A stretch of 64,000 nt of DNA, taken from assembly GCA_025201765.1 (NCBI GenBank), contig MU623486.1, positions 1 through 64,000 on the forward strand, read 5' to 3'. Positions 35,001 to 46,591 of this stretch are shown piece by piece. Source of the stretch: Daldinia sp. FL1419. Its lineage: Eukaryota; Ascomycota; Sordariomycetes; Xylariales; Hypoxylaceae. A program made the translations under genes and the position numbers. Positions within the stretch are counted from its first letter, which is position 1; each line of letters begins with the position of its first letter. The notes under the pieces are model-generated. The model saw nothing but the letters and a program-made list of their open reading frames with translations. It was not told the origin of the DNA and did not search any database.

Positions 35001-37012
35001 TTACCAGCTATAGTTTCACTGAACATGAATCCTCCGAGAAGAACATTGAGTCTCAGCAGAGTATGTTAACTGCGCGTGCGCAATTGCTTCTTGCAAAGTG
35101 GCTCGATAGCGCAGGCCAGACTCATGCTTCTGCGCTGCGGGAACACTACCGGAATGTCCCCAAAATCTACGGCACATGGGAAAAGGGTCATTATTACCTT
35201 GGCCGGCATTATAAAAAAGTTCTCGAATCTGAGAAGGTACTAAAACCAGATGATCAAAGTGATGAGTACCTAACCGGAGAGACGGCTAAGCTCGTAATCG
35301 AGAATTACATCAGATCATTAAACTATGGGGTTAAATACCTCTACCAGACTCTTCCGCGAGTCCTAACGCTATGGCTTGAGATGGGTGCCCAGGTTGATAA
35401 AGCGCCAGAGGGCAAGATCTCGCTTTCCAAGGAGCTTCACTATCGCCGCAAAACGCAGCTCGAATCGCTTCATAAATACCTCTTCAAATCAATTCAGCGA
35501 TTGCCTGCGTACATCTTTTACACGACTTTGCCTCAATTGGTGGCTCGTATCGCCCACCCTAATACGGAAGTATTTATGATATTGGAAGAAATCATACTAA
35601 GGGTTGTCGAGGCTCATCCAAGGCAAGCGCTATGGAGTTTATTTGCTGTGATGACCACTCGGCAAGCGTCATCGGAACGAAGAGCACGAGGCCAACAGAT
35701 GCTTCAAAAGCTCAGGGGTAAGGGTAAGAAGGTGGAAAATGGTGCTTACGATCTGAAATCTCTGCTGCGCATGGGCGAGAAGTTGGCAGAGCAGCTGCTT
35801 ATGGCTTGTAATAATGGGGATTTCCAGAGCAATAGGACGACAGTCGCCAGCATCACTCGAGATCTGAACTTCAATCATAAATGCACGCCATGTCCACTCG
35901 TCGTCCCGATAGAGGCCTGTCTCACAGCTACGCTGCCTACTCTTACGGATAATGTCAAAAAACATAAGGCATTTTCACGAGACGTCATCGTTATTCAATC
36001 ATTCTTAGACGAAGTTTTAGTGTTGGGTTCTTTGGCAAAACCTCGAAAACTCACCGCTCGTGGGTCGGACGGAGTGAACTATGGCTTGCTCATCAAGCCA
36101 AAAGATGATCTCCGGACTGACCAACGACTAATGGAATTCAATAGCATGATCAATCGGTCGTTGAAGCGAGACGCGGAATCTAGTAGGAGGCAACTGTACA
36201 TTAAAACGTACGCTGTTACGCCGCTTAACGAGGAGTGCGGTATCATCGAGTGGGTTGACGGACTCAAAACACTCCGAGATATCCTTCTTGCCATTTACCG
36301 GTCTCGTGGCATAATCCCCGATTATCGACATTTAGCACAGATGATGAAGGATGCGACCTCGAGCGACAAGAATATCAAGATATTTTCAGAGACGATCATG
36401 GGGATGTTCCCACCTGTGCTTCCTAATTGGTTTATCGCCCAATTCCCAAACCCTTCAACTTGGTTCGCAGCTCGACTCAGATACACGAGATCATGCGCCG
36501 TTATGTCGATGGTCGGCACAATTCTAGGACTTGGTGACCGACACGGTGAAAACGTGCTCCTGGAAGAAGGCAACGGCGGCGTATTTCATGTCGATTTCAA
36601 CTGTCTTTTCGACAAAGGCCTTACCTTTGCGCAACCGGAACGAGTACCATTCCGCTTAACACACAATATGGTGGCGGCAATGGGAATTTACGGGTACGAG
36701 GGACCATTTAGACAATGCTCCGAATTGACACTAAGCATTCTTCGGCAACAAGAGGAAACATTGATGACAATCCTAGAAGCTTTCATCTACGACCCGACGT
36801 TAGATCTACAACGGGATAAACGTAAAAAGAACGAGGTCGTCAAGCTCAATCCTCAGAGTGTGGTTGATAGCATTAAGAGAAAGGTCAGAGGTTTACTACC
36901 CGACGAAAGTATCCCACTTGGAGTGGAGGGGCAGGTGGAAGAGTTGATCAAGCAGGCTGTAAACCCCAAGAACCTATCGGCGATGTATATCGGTTGGTGT
37001 CCATTTTTGTAG
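29073..37012 (+). CDS. uvsB: ATR/Mec1-type checkpoint kinase (UvsB/MUS-9 orthologue)
   Basis: A phosphatidylinositol-3-kinase-related protein kinase that senses RPA-coated single-stranded DNA with its ATRIP partner and drives the replication and damage checkpoint. Exons: 29073-29691, 29750-30402, 30451-30725, 30779-31183, 31230-31394, 31448-31544, 31596-32075, 32131-32376, 32428-33663, 33713-34187, 34240-34723, 34783-37012. The product is 2454 aa, typical of the family. HEAT-like helices fill most of the protein, a FAT region follows, then the kinase domain. Near residue 2139 it has NYGLLIKPKDDLR, and near 2294 the catalytic loop GLGDRHGENVLL, then HVDFNCLF. The FATC end is NLSAMYIGWCPFL. The HVDFNCLF/PERVPFRLTHNMV style points to ATR rather than Tel1/ATM. 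The 48-nt intron 30403-30450 ends with an in-frame TAG. Confidence 0.95.
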
Positions 37013-37266
37013 AAGAGCGGTTTTGTATCATTGAATTTTTCGACGGGTGCTTGTTTACTTATTATGGGATATAAGATACGAGCAACGCGTTATTACGATA
37101 TTTGGACATGACATTTCCAATGGTCATTCTCTACAAGTAGGCTTTGCATGTTTATTTAGGCTGTGTTTTTGAAGGGTGTTTAGATCGGAGGAAAAGGGAG
37201 CCGCAGAGTAATGAAAGCACAATAAACAGCGACGATAATAAAATCAGAGATGATTGCGGATGTAGG

Positions 37267-37297
<31 letters not shown>

Positions 37298-38125
37298 AGG
37301 CAGGTGATCGTTTCCCCCTTAAATGAAGAGATGTGCAAATTAAAATCTACTGCGACTCAACCACACTTTGGTAGGTGCGGTACGGTTAGTGCTGCGTGAT
37401 GTTAGGCAGATACGTACTAGAGAGGTATGGGGTACCTCCTTAGGTCTAGAAGAGGTACCTAGCGTACACGCCTAGGTGAAGAACCAGGCACCTAGATATG
37501 CCTATAATTGCCTATAATTGTTGCCCTAATCTATCGGATTGCCGCCTAAATGGTGTGGTACATAGGTCAACTGCCAGGGCACGGCTCACTAGATTAGAGG
37601 TACCTGCCTTCCTCTAGGTAGTGAGTACTGATGTTAAATAGACAGGTTGGGGTGTCTGGAGCTACCTCCGTGCTCGACACGCGCTACCTTTTCGTTACCA
37701 CCACTGCGCGTTTCAACCCCCCCGAAATCAAGCTCGTCTCCAAATTCTCTATTCTTTCTCGAGTTCTCCTTATTGTTTTCCCTCTTTGACAACCTAGGAC
37801 TTATTTCGTCTATGCATTTGTCTCCTTTACTGCATTTGAAATCCTTTCAACCTTTAGGGAATTGGTCTATCTAGAATAAACAAAAACCAATTTCCTCGAG
37901 AATCTTTAACGATTGCGTTATTCTGAGACCTGCCATCTAACCCATTTCCCCATTTCCCAAGTGGCAGCAGTCTATCATCATTCTACATACCTCTACACCG
38001 AAAGTCACCATCTCATCTCATCTCATACGATTTTTCTTTCACTCACCTTTCATACTATCTTGACTTGCGATATCCCATAATATTATTATACCTTGGTCGT
38101 TTCTAAAAACCAGTACGAGACAATC
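37013..38125. other. Intergenic with A tract and CT-rich leader
   Basis: About 1.1 kb. The A tract at about 37267-37293 is flanked by ordinary sequence. Several TACCTAG-type motifs lie at 37429-37500. From 37650 to 38120 the sequence is pyrimidine-rich and probably forms the promoter and leader of the zinc-finger gene. Confidence 0.45.
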
Positions 38126-39513
38126 ATGTCTTATCGCGTTGGTGAGTCGTGAGCTTTTCTTTTATTTTTCCCCGTCACAATTACCATTAACCCCCTGCAT
38201 TTCCACCTTATCGTCATTATCCTCATACTCGATTGCCTCATCCGCTCTACTCTTTCCCCCTACTCTCTTAGTCAATATAGCTCACCTAGTTTTAGAGATC
38301 GCCAAGTCTGGCCGTGCCGGATGTCAGGACACCCTATGCAAAAAAACCTCTGATAAAATCCAAAAGGGCGAGCTGCGTTTTGGTGTATGGGTTGATATGC
38401 CCGGAAGCGACAACGGATCCTTTAAATGGCGACACTGGTAAGATGATGCGTTGCTTTTATCAACTCCCAGTCAAGAGCTAACCCTTTCGTAGGGGCTGTG
38501 TCTCTGGTAAAACAGTTGCCAACGTCCAGGAGAAGATCTCCGACGACAATGGCGGTTATCAGTGGGACATGCTTGACGGATATGACGAATTAGAGTGAGT
38601 CTCCTTAAAATGTCCCATGATTACATTTTACTGACCTTTCACTCCTAGTGAGCAGCCAGAGATCCAAGAAAAGATACGTCGCGTTGTGACTCAAGGTCAC
38701 ATTGATCCCGAGGATTTCAAGGGTGTAAGTTTGAAGTAGCGCGTGCCGTGAAAATCGTAGCTGACGATTTGGCAGGACCCTGAATTCAACAAACCCGGCC
38801 AACCAGCCATTCGTGGCCGTGCTGTCTCTAAGAAGAAGTCCAAGAAAGATGAGGTCAGTTTTTCCATCACATTCTGTTTCTGTTTTTACTCACATCTATC
38901 AAGGACGAAGAAGAGGAGGCCCCCAAGAAGGCTGCCCCGAAGAAATCTGCAAAGCGTGGCCGCAAGAAGGCAGATGAAGAGGATGAAGAGGATGAAGCCC
39001 CTCCTGCCAAAAAGAAGGCCACTAAAGCTAGCCGCAAATCCAAAAAGGTAGCTGACGAAGACGAGGAAGAGGAAGAGCAAGAAGAGGCTGCACCTGTCAA
39101 GGCTCCTTCCAAAGCCCCTACTAAAGCAGCTCGGGGCAAAAAGGCTGCTGTTAAACCCCCGCCCCCCGCTCCCGCATCCGACGAGGAGGAAGAAGAAGAT
39201 GAGGAACCAGAGCCTGCTCCTAAGGCTAAGACCAAGCCTAAGGCAAAGGGTAGTCGTAAGGCCAAGGCTGTCGAATCGGACCAAGATGAGAACGGCGAGG
39301 ATGACGAGGAACCCGCCCCGAAGCCAGCACCTAAGAAGGCAGCCCCCAAAGCGAAGGGTAGCCGTAAGACTAAGACCGCTGGAGCTAACGAAGAGGAGCC
39401 CGCTCCCAAGCGTGGACGAGGTCGAGGCCGTCCCAAGAAGGCGTAAGTTCTAAGACCGAGATGATATTATTCGAGAATCCTCGCTAACAATGAACAGAAA
39501 TGACGACGAGTAA
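38126..39513 (+). CDS. PARP-type zinc-finger protein with AT-hook tail
   Basis: Seven exons (38126-38141, 38296-38437, 38493-38594, 38649-38724, 38776-38853, 38904-39442, 39498-39513) give 322 aa. The first exon codes only MSYRV. The PARP-type finger covers about residues 6-90. It starts EIAKSGRAGCQDTLCKK (Cys pair spaced by four), and WRHWGC supplies the His and last Cys. This domain binds DNA nicks and breaks in PARP1 and DNA ligase III. The remaining two thirds are alternating Lys/Ala and Glu/Asp blocks with repeated KAKGSRK units, ending in an AT-hook-like RGRGRGRPKKA. No catalytic PARP domain is present. A nuclear DNA-end-binding or chromatin role is inferred. It follows the checkpoint kinase in the same direction. 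Confidence 0.88.
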
Positions 39514-40304
39514 AACTCTCGAGTCCTTTTTTGGGTTGATAATAGTTGACCACGATGCTAACGTGCAAACCCTCTCCCGGTCTATTGCGATATTCTAAGG
39601 TCCAGGGGCTGTTAATGCAGATAGTGCGTGCGTTTCCTTTTACGTTTAGCCAGTTCGCCCAGCAGGGCGGTCGAGATGGAGGTCTTGATAACGACCTATG
39701 TAATACCAGCACCTAGGGAGGAACGCCATAGACAGTTTGCTATGCTTTGAGAGATACCAATTGATGTTTGAGATTGTTGTTATTATGTGAGTGTATTGAC
39801 TCTTGGGCTATACCTAACTATCGGCATTCGGTGAACTTGATTATCTCCATACGAAAGCAGTAGCATACGTGTAATACACTACCTACTTGAGAGGTGCATA
39901 TAATAAGTAATTGACTTGATGAGATGGACCGGGTTTAGTTATTTATACTCGAAATACCTAGGTTAGGTACCTAAGTATCTTTCCATTACGTACCTATCTA
40001 CCTAGGTACCTATATACCTACCTATGTAGGTGAATATCTGTCTTATAGGAATACGAACTACGTAATAGCGGGTACCTATGTAAGCATTGTATCATGGTGG
40101 ATACCTATTCCAACAGTGGATATTCGGTGGATTCCAGCGGTGGATTCCAGCGGTGGACTCAAACGTGGATTTCGTCCCAACGTTAAACTGCTGATCTGGA
40201 CCATCGACTCTATTACAGTAATGCCAGATATTACCGATTATCACGATCCCCGGTTTTAAATAGCATCTTCGTCGCGTAGGGTAAATTCTACGCAATCGAC
40301 CAAG
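39514..40304. other. Intergenic with TACCTA clusters and a 13-bp minisatellite
   Basis: About 790 bases. ACCTA/TAGGT motifs are dense at 39955-40034. A tandem GGTGGATTCCAGC-type unit follows at about 40114-40170. The start of EMC1 lies 135 bp beyond the repeat, so both elements lie in its promoter. Confidence 0.5.
40114..40170. repeat. 13-bp minisatellite upstream of EMC1
   Basis: Two near-perfect copies of a CGGTGGATTCCAG unit are flanked by partial copies sharing GTGGA. Minus-strand ORFs across it are repeat artefacts. Confidence 0.75.
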
Positions 40305-43282
40305 ATGCATCTACCGGTGCAGACGTTGTCGGTCGCCTTCTTGTTAGCCCTGCCTGCTGCTGTTCGCGCCGTCTTTAAAGACGAAGTCGGCCACATCGAC
40401 TTTCACCATGAGCTCCTCGGCCTTCCTCAACGAGAAACCACATTCTTCCACCGACCGAGACCTCAAGAAAAGGCTAGTCTTCTATATACCCTTAGCGACG
40501 TTGGTGTTCTAGGTGCCGTCAATCCCGGAAATGGTGCCGTCGTATGGAGACAGTTATTAAATAAGAATATTACAAATGGTGGTGGCCACCTACGAGCTGG
40601 CGAGGATGAGACGTGGCTAGCTAGTGCTTTGGGTAGCTCTGTACATGCGTGGGATGCCATTAGCGGTCGCAATGTCTGGACACTGGACTTTGGTGGGACG
40701 GTCAAGGACCTGGAGATTATGGAAATGACCGAGAAAGACCACAAGGATGTCCTGACCTTATATCAAGAAGACGGCACAACGGTTGCACGAAGGATACACG
40801 GCATTGAGGGACGTGTGGTCTGGGAATTCCGAGAGGTCACTAAGGGTATCCCTCTTCAAGTCAGCACCAACGTCGAAAAGGTCTTTGTCGTTACTCTACA
40901 TGGTTCACTGTTATCCTATAATCTCAAGGTTATCGTACTGGATACCCTTACTGGAAAGAAGCTAGACGAGATTATCCTCGGAACTAAGGGCGAGGTACAA
41001 AAGCCGGAAGACGTCCAGTTCGTTGGGGCCAACTCCGCGGCTCCCGTCGTTGCCTGGACCGACAACACCTTAACGAAGCTCAAGGTCAACGTCCTCGGTT
41101 CCAAGAGCAGACAGGAGTTTCCTCTCGTAGCTGATACTGTTAGCGTGGAAGTTCACGCTCCGCATACCCTCCGCTCTTCGCCGCATTTCCTCGTACATAC
41201 CCGGACTAAGAAAGGAAGTAAAGCGGACGTATTCCATGTCGATCTCAAGAGCAATGCTATCACCAAGGCATATGACCTACCGCTGCTCGATGGTGCAAGT
41301 TCATTCTCTAGTAGTTCTTCCGCCGCCAACGTCTACTTTACCCGAGTTACATCCGACGAAGTTATCCTTACTTCGTCTCTCTCTCACGGTGTCTTAGGTC
41401 GTTGGCCCTTGAACACGGGAGCAGAGAAGCTGGATGCCGTCCACGGTGTTTCCGAGGTTATCAAGAAGTCTGAGGATAACTACGCCGTCAGGTCTGCTAT
41501 CGTTACTGATTCCGATGATTGGACCCAAATCGTAAACGGCGACGTGTCCTGGACTCGACCCGAAGGGCTGAGTGGTGCGGTTGCTGCTACATGGGCGGAA
41601 ATTCCCGAGTCGGAGGACTTAGCTAGGACCCTGGAGGCTGAAGCACATACTGACCCCTGGTCTGCTTTTGTCCACCGAGTGACTCGCCATATCGAGGAGC
41701 TTCAACACTTACCCGCATATCTGCAGACTGTTCCTGAGCGTATCTCGGCTAGTCTTCTTGGCTCGGAGACTGCTAAGTCCAGCGAGACCCTTTCACGAGA
41801 TGGTTTTGGATTCAACAAGCTCGTTGTTCTAGCGACGAAGCGTGGTAAGCTGTACGGTCTCGACACCGGTAACCACGGAAGGATTGTCTGGTCCAAATCC
41901 GCGAGTGAAACACCCGGCAAGAGACCCTGGAATGTGAAAGCCATCCATGCTGATGATGTCAACGGATTTGTTACTGTCCGTGGAGCTGACGGTGAATTCA
42001 TCATCGTCAAGTCCGATACTGGCAAGACTGTTGAATCGATACCGGTCGGTCTATTCCCGCCGGTCGAAAGCGCCGTCGTAGTAGACAGCGAGGCTGGTCC
42101 CTGGTTACTGCCTATCGGTGAAGGGGGAAAGATTTCCGAGATAAACAGCACGTGGGCTCCCAAGCAAACAATTGTCACACGAACGAATGATGGTGGAATC
42201 AGAGGGGTGAAATTTGTGACTAAAGGTCAACAAGCTGTCGAAATCCCTACGTGGACCTTCAACCCTCCCTCAGGACAGAAGATCGTCGAGGTAGCAAGTC
42301 GATCTGCACATGACCCGATCGCCTCTATAGGCCGAGTGCTAGGAGATCGAACCGTCAAGTATAAGTACTTGAACCCTAACACTTTGGTAGTTGCAGCTAT
42401 CAACGAGCAGGCAGCATCCCTTTTCGTATATCTCCTGGATACAGTCTCCGGACAGGTATTGACTTCGTCTACCTATGAGGGTATCGACCCCACCAAAGAC
42501 ATTACCTGCGCTGTCGCCGAAAATTGGTTTCTATGCTCGTTCTTTGGCCAGTACAAACTACGAGAGTCACAAGCACAGAGCCTGAAGGGATACCAAGTTG
42601 TTGTTTCCGACCTATATGAATCAGATAATGTAAATGACCGTGGTCCGCTCGGCGACTTGGTTAATTACTCGTCCCTGGACCCAATTGATCTACCCACCGG
42701 CCCCTATCTTCCTTCCGTCATTTCCAAAACATTCATACTCTCGGCCCCCATCAAATCCCTTGCCGTAACAAAAACTCGCCAGGGAATTACGTCCCGCCAG
42801 CTATTGGCATACTTACCGGAATCCCACTCCATCGTCGGCATCCCACGCGCAGCCCTAGAGCCCCGCCGCCCCGTAGGCCGCGACCCGACACCCGCGGAAT
42901 TAGAAGAGGGACTGAGCAAATACTTCCCGGCCATCGAACTAGATACCCGTATGTTTATCACACACCAGCGGGATGTGCTCGGTGTCAAGGAAATTATTAC
43001 TGCGCCAGCGGTACTCGAGAGCACAAGCTTGGTACTAGCGTATGGTATTGACGTGTTCGGGACGAGGGTCACGCCTAGTCTGGCGTTTGATGTTTTGGGC
43101 AAGGGATTTAATAAGTTGGCGCTGGTGGGTACCGTGGCGGCGCTCGTGTTGGGCGTGAGTGCTTTGAAGCCTATGGTAAGCCTTCACGCCTTTCTTTCAG
43201 TTTTTAATCAAAAGAATATAGGAATGCTAACAATTCTACGCAGGTTCGGAAGAAGCAAATCGATGCTCGGTGGAAAGCATAA
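40305..43282 (+). CDS. emc1: ER membrane protein complex subunit 1
   Basis: EMC1 is the large lumenal subunit of the ER membrane protein complex, which inserts and stabilises tail-anchored and multi-pass membrane proteins. Exons 40305-43175 and 43244-43282 give 969 aa. A signal peptide covers residues 1-22 (LSVAFLLALPAAVRA), and the mature part begins VFKDEVGHIDFHHELLG. A PQQ-like beta-propeller follows (YTLSDVGVLGAVNPGNGAVVW). The C-terminal EMC1/DUF1620 domain includes FFGQYKLRESQAQSL and the THQRDVLGVKEI block. One transmembrane helix lies near the end (LALVGTVAALVLGVSALKPM). The small last exon encodes VRKKQIDARWKA, a conserved cytosolic tail. The identification is secure. Confidence 0.95.
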
Positions 43283-44257
43283 ATGAAGGAAGATAGGGGC
43301 TATGGAATGGGGGAATTGGGATAAACGCTAATAAAAGAGAAGAAGGGAAACATGAAATGACGAAAACGAGTAGGGGGGAATGCGATACGCATTGTACACT
43401 AGTATTATAAAGAGGAAGCAGTGGTATCACGACATGAATCAAGTGATCGGATGCTGCCTCTGTATAAGGAAGTGGTCTAATACAAAAAGAATTAAGTACA
43501 TCCCATATCTTGTCACCGTCCGTGTTCCCCGTCGCTACGTCAATTAGGGTTGGGTTGGTCGATATCTGTGCACTTGAGGGGCCGTGACCGAAGCTATATA
43601 TATCCTAACAATAGATAGACTATTAGAGACTGGGTGGTCAAGTGGTAAGAGCAAAAAATTATTCGCGGGTACAAAGTACCCCTGAGATTTGATGTTTGAG
43701 TCACTTGCACACACTTGGTTTCGTTCTTTTTTTTTTTTTTTCCGCCTCCTTTTTGGATTCCTTTTTTTTAATTTTTTTAATGCAACGTTGAAAGTTTAAT
43801 CAATAATTTCGTTCTTCAAATACCATACTAATCGCTACGTTATATAGACTAATACGTCACGAGATACTTCCGGCGCCCCCTTTAATCCTGAACCTACCTA
43901 TAGTAACATGACATTCCATCGAGACATACCTATTCTATCAAAGTAAAAATAATTATATAATACGCAATCCGCTGATTACTTGGATTATACGATGTACACT
44001 ACGGTCATGGGTAGCCCCTATAGCCCCCCAATCTACTAATTACCAAGGGCATGCATGCGGCTCTTAACTTTGAAATATTTATTTTAGGTATTTGATCTTA
44101 TTTCTCACATCTACTCCCATCTCGGCACGAATATGACCAACATATCGCCCCTGAAACACAAGAATAGCTTCTTTCCTCCTCTATTTATCATGCCTCCCCT
44201 TTTCGCGCGCATTACAGAACGTCACGATAAGCACACAAACGACACACTACTTCTTCC
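43283..44257. other. Intergenic, with a tRNA-like relic
   Basis: Nearly 1 kb between the 3' ends of EMC1 and the aspartyl-tRNA synthetase gene. At 43633-43715 there is a stretch with an A-box-like TGGTCAAGTGG and a degraded B-box-like TGTTTGAGTCA. A T run at about 43728-43742 follows. The rest is AT-rich 3' flank. Confidence 0.4.
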
Positions 44258-46068
44258 TTACGGTGTTAACCGCTTCGGTGTACGAGGGTAATAACTCGTT
44301 AGGTGCACACTGGGCAAATTCAAGTACCACGCAACCACACGGTCGAGACCGATACCTCCACCACCGTGGGGCGGTACACCAGCCGACCTAAACACGTCGA
44401 CGTAGTCCTTGATACCAGGGCTCGCGGGGTCGATGCCCTTCTTGCGTAGACGAGCCTCTAGCAGCTCGGGGATGTGGATACGCTGACCACCGGATAGAAT
44501 TTCTTGGCCGCGCATGAAGAAATCGTACGCGTTGGTGACCTTCGGGTTCTCGGGGTCCTCGATAGTGTAGAAGGGACGCGCGCCCTCGGGGAACTTGTCG
44601 AGCACGTAGAAGTCGGTGCCAAACTTCTTGCGTATCAGAGCACCAAGCGCCTTTTCTTGCGGGGTGCTCATATCCTCGTCGTCCGAGACGTTGCGGAACT
44701 CCTCGGGACCTTCTTCACGTAGCAGCTTTTGGCCCTCGGCGAATGTGAGTCGGACCTCCTTACCGGGCTCTGGTAATAGGAACTCTTCGGAGGGGTAGAT
44801 GGCTCGGATGAGCTCGATTTGCTCCTTGCATCGCTCCTGGAGTCCTCGGAAGATGTAGAGCATGACACCTTCGATCATGTCGCGGACCTCGTGATAGTGG
44901 TCCTCAATTTCCATTTCCAAATCGAGACCAGTGAACTAGATGCTGTTAGTTGTTTGATCTAATATAATAATAAATAATAATAATAATAATAAACAGTTGG
45001 GTTTGATTTTACCTCAGTCATATGTCGGGGAGTGTTGCTGTTTTCTGCTCGGAATACGGGTCCAATGCAGTATACACGCTTTCGGCCACCAGCAATTTCG
45101 ATTTGCTTGTAGAACTGAGGCGATTGTGCAAGGAAAGCTTGCTTCTCGAAGTACGGCAGCGAGAACACGTTTGCGCCACCTTCAGAAGCGGCACCAATTA
45201 GACAAGGGGGCTCGAACTGGACAAAGTCTTTGGACTCGAGATATTCGCTGAATAGCTTCCGCACAGTCATTCGAACGTCGGCGATGGCTTGCTGCACTGG
45301 TGCGCGCTTGTGTAGAGCCGGGTTGTTCAAGTGTGTAGACAAGCTTGCAGACGGCGCCGCCGCAGATTCGGCAATGCTAAGGTTCTCGACGCCCTCAGCA
45401 GGAGCTGCGGCAGGTGCCGAGGGGTCCTCGTCGTCGAAGCTGGAAATAGCCCTGTTGGCGGCGTTGAGACCTAGAGGCAGGACCTCGGGACCGGAAGCAA
45501 TTAAATAAACCTTTGTGAGGTGTAACTCGTAGTCGCTAACACGGCAGCTCTTGACGGGCTCGAGGGGCTTCTGAACGGTGGCTTCGACTAATACGAAACT
45601 TTCTAATCGGATACCACCGACCCATTTAGCCATCTGCTTGCTAACCGGCTTGCCCTCGGCGCTGGCCGAAATAACACCCTGAATAGACCAGTTGCGCTCT
45701 TCTCGTAACTCGACGAATGCCATCTTTGCACCCTGCATACGGGAGTTTTGAATCCACGCTCGTAGTTTCACGGATTTTCCGATATGCTGATCTCCCAAGT
45801 GCTTAAGCTGCACCTTTTCCGCGTCAACTTTGGTATTATGAGAAATATTGCCATAATTCTCCTTAGCAAGATCCTCGTTTCCTCCAGAAGCAGCCTTTTG
45901 AGCAGCAGCAGCAGCTTCTCTCTCAGCGGCCTTGCGTGCCTTTTCGGCTTCCTTCTTGGCCTTTGCTTCGGCCTTCTTTGCGCCCTTCTTGGATTGGGCG
46001 GGAGCTTCACCCTCGGCTGGAGGGGCAGAGCTCGAAGCTTGGGCCGGGTCGACGGGAGCTTCAGACAT
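44258..46068 (-). CDS. dps1: Cytosolic aspartyl-tRNA synthetase
   Basis: A class IIb aminoacyl-tRNA synthetase that charges tRNA-Asp in the cytosol. Exons on the minus strand are 46068-45013 and 44935-44258, giving 577 aa. The Lys/Ala-rich N-terminal helix (about residues 25-62, KKGAKKAEAKAKKEAEKARK) is the RNA-binding extension of eukaryotic AspRS. The anticodon-binding OB fold follows (VKLRAWIQNSRMQGAKMAFV). Class II motif 2 reads GPVFRAENSNTPRHMTEFTG and spans the intron. Motif 3 is GGGGIGLDRVVAWYLNL. The enzyme ends YYPRTPKRLTP. An Ala/Pro-rich insert (about residues 219-245) sits between OB fold and catalytic core. It is divergent from CMS1. Confidence 0.96.
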
Positions 46069-46591
46069 ATTTTAAGGGAGGATTATGAGAGTGGTGAGTG
46101 GTGTGAATTCAATTGACGAAAGAATACGAAAACAAGATCGTAGAAGATCCCCCTTATATAAGATAAATACGTCGTCGGCGTGACAAAACAACGTAAGATG
46201 GGGTGACTGATAATTTATAAGTTTTGTTTTTTGGAGTCTTCCGGCGAAGTGAACGAGTTGAACGTGTGACGCGGGGCAATTTTCTATCCTTGGTGGGATG
46301 TCGGCATGGCGGGGCTTAGATTAGATAATTCAATTTACGAGATACATGGAAGTAACTTTGTAGTGTAGGAACGCTACGGTGGATACATCTCTTATATGAA
46401 TATCTATATAGGATAAGAGCTAGGACCTCGACGGTTAACTGAATTTTTCTTCTCATCGGCAATTCTCATCGATAGTTCTCATTCTCATTCTCATTCTCAT
46501 AATACAACCATCCAAAATACTCGACATAACATCCAATCTATAAATAGACACACGATATCGCAATCCAAAACTACCAAGGGGCGATATAATC
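46069..46591. promoter_or_regulatory. Divergent promoter of AspRS and CMS1
   Basis: The 523 bases between the start codons hold a TTCTCA-type hexamer repeat at about 46476-46500, in the CMS1 leader. The two genes both serve translation (tRNA charging and ribosome assembly), so joint control would be reasonable but is not shown. Confidence 0.4.

Noticed and set aside
38867..39436. Ser/Ala/Leu-rich minus-strand ORF opposite the zinc-finger gene
   Set aside because: Antisense of Lys/Glu/Ala repeats; low complexity only.
40092..40310. Minus-strand ORF with repeated Trp-Asn motifs
   Set aside because: Produced by the 13-bp minisatellite; no other support.
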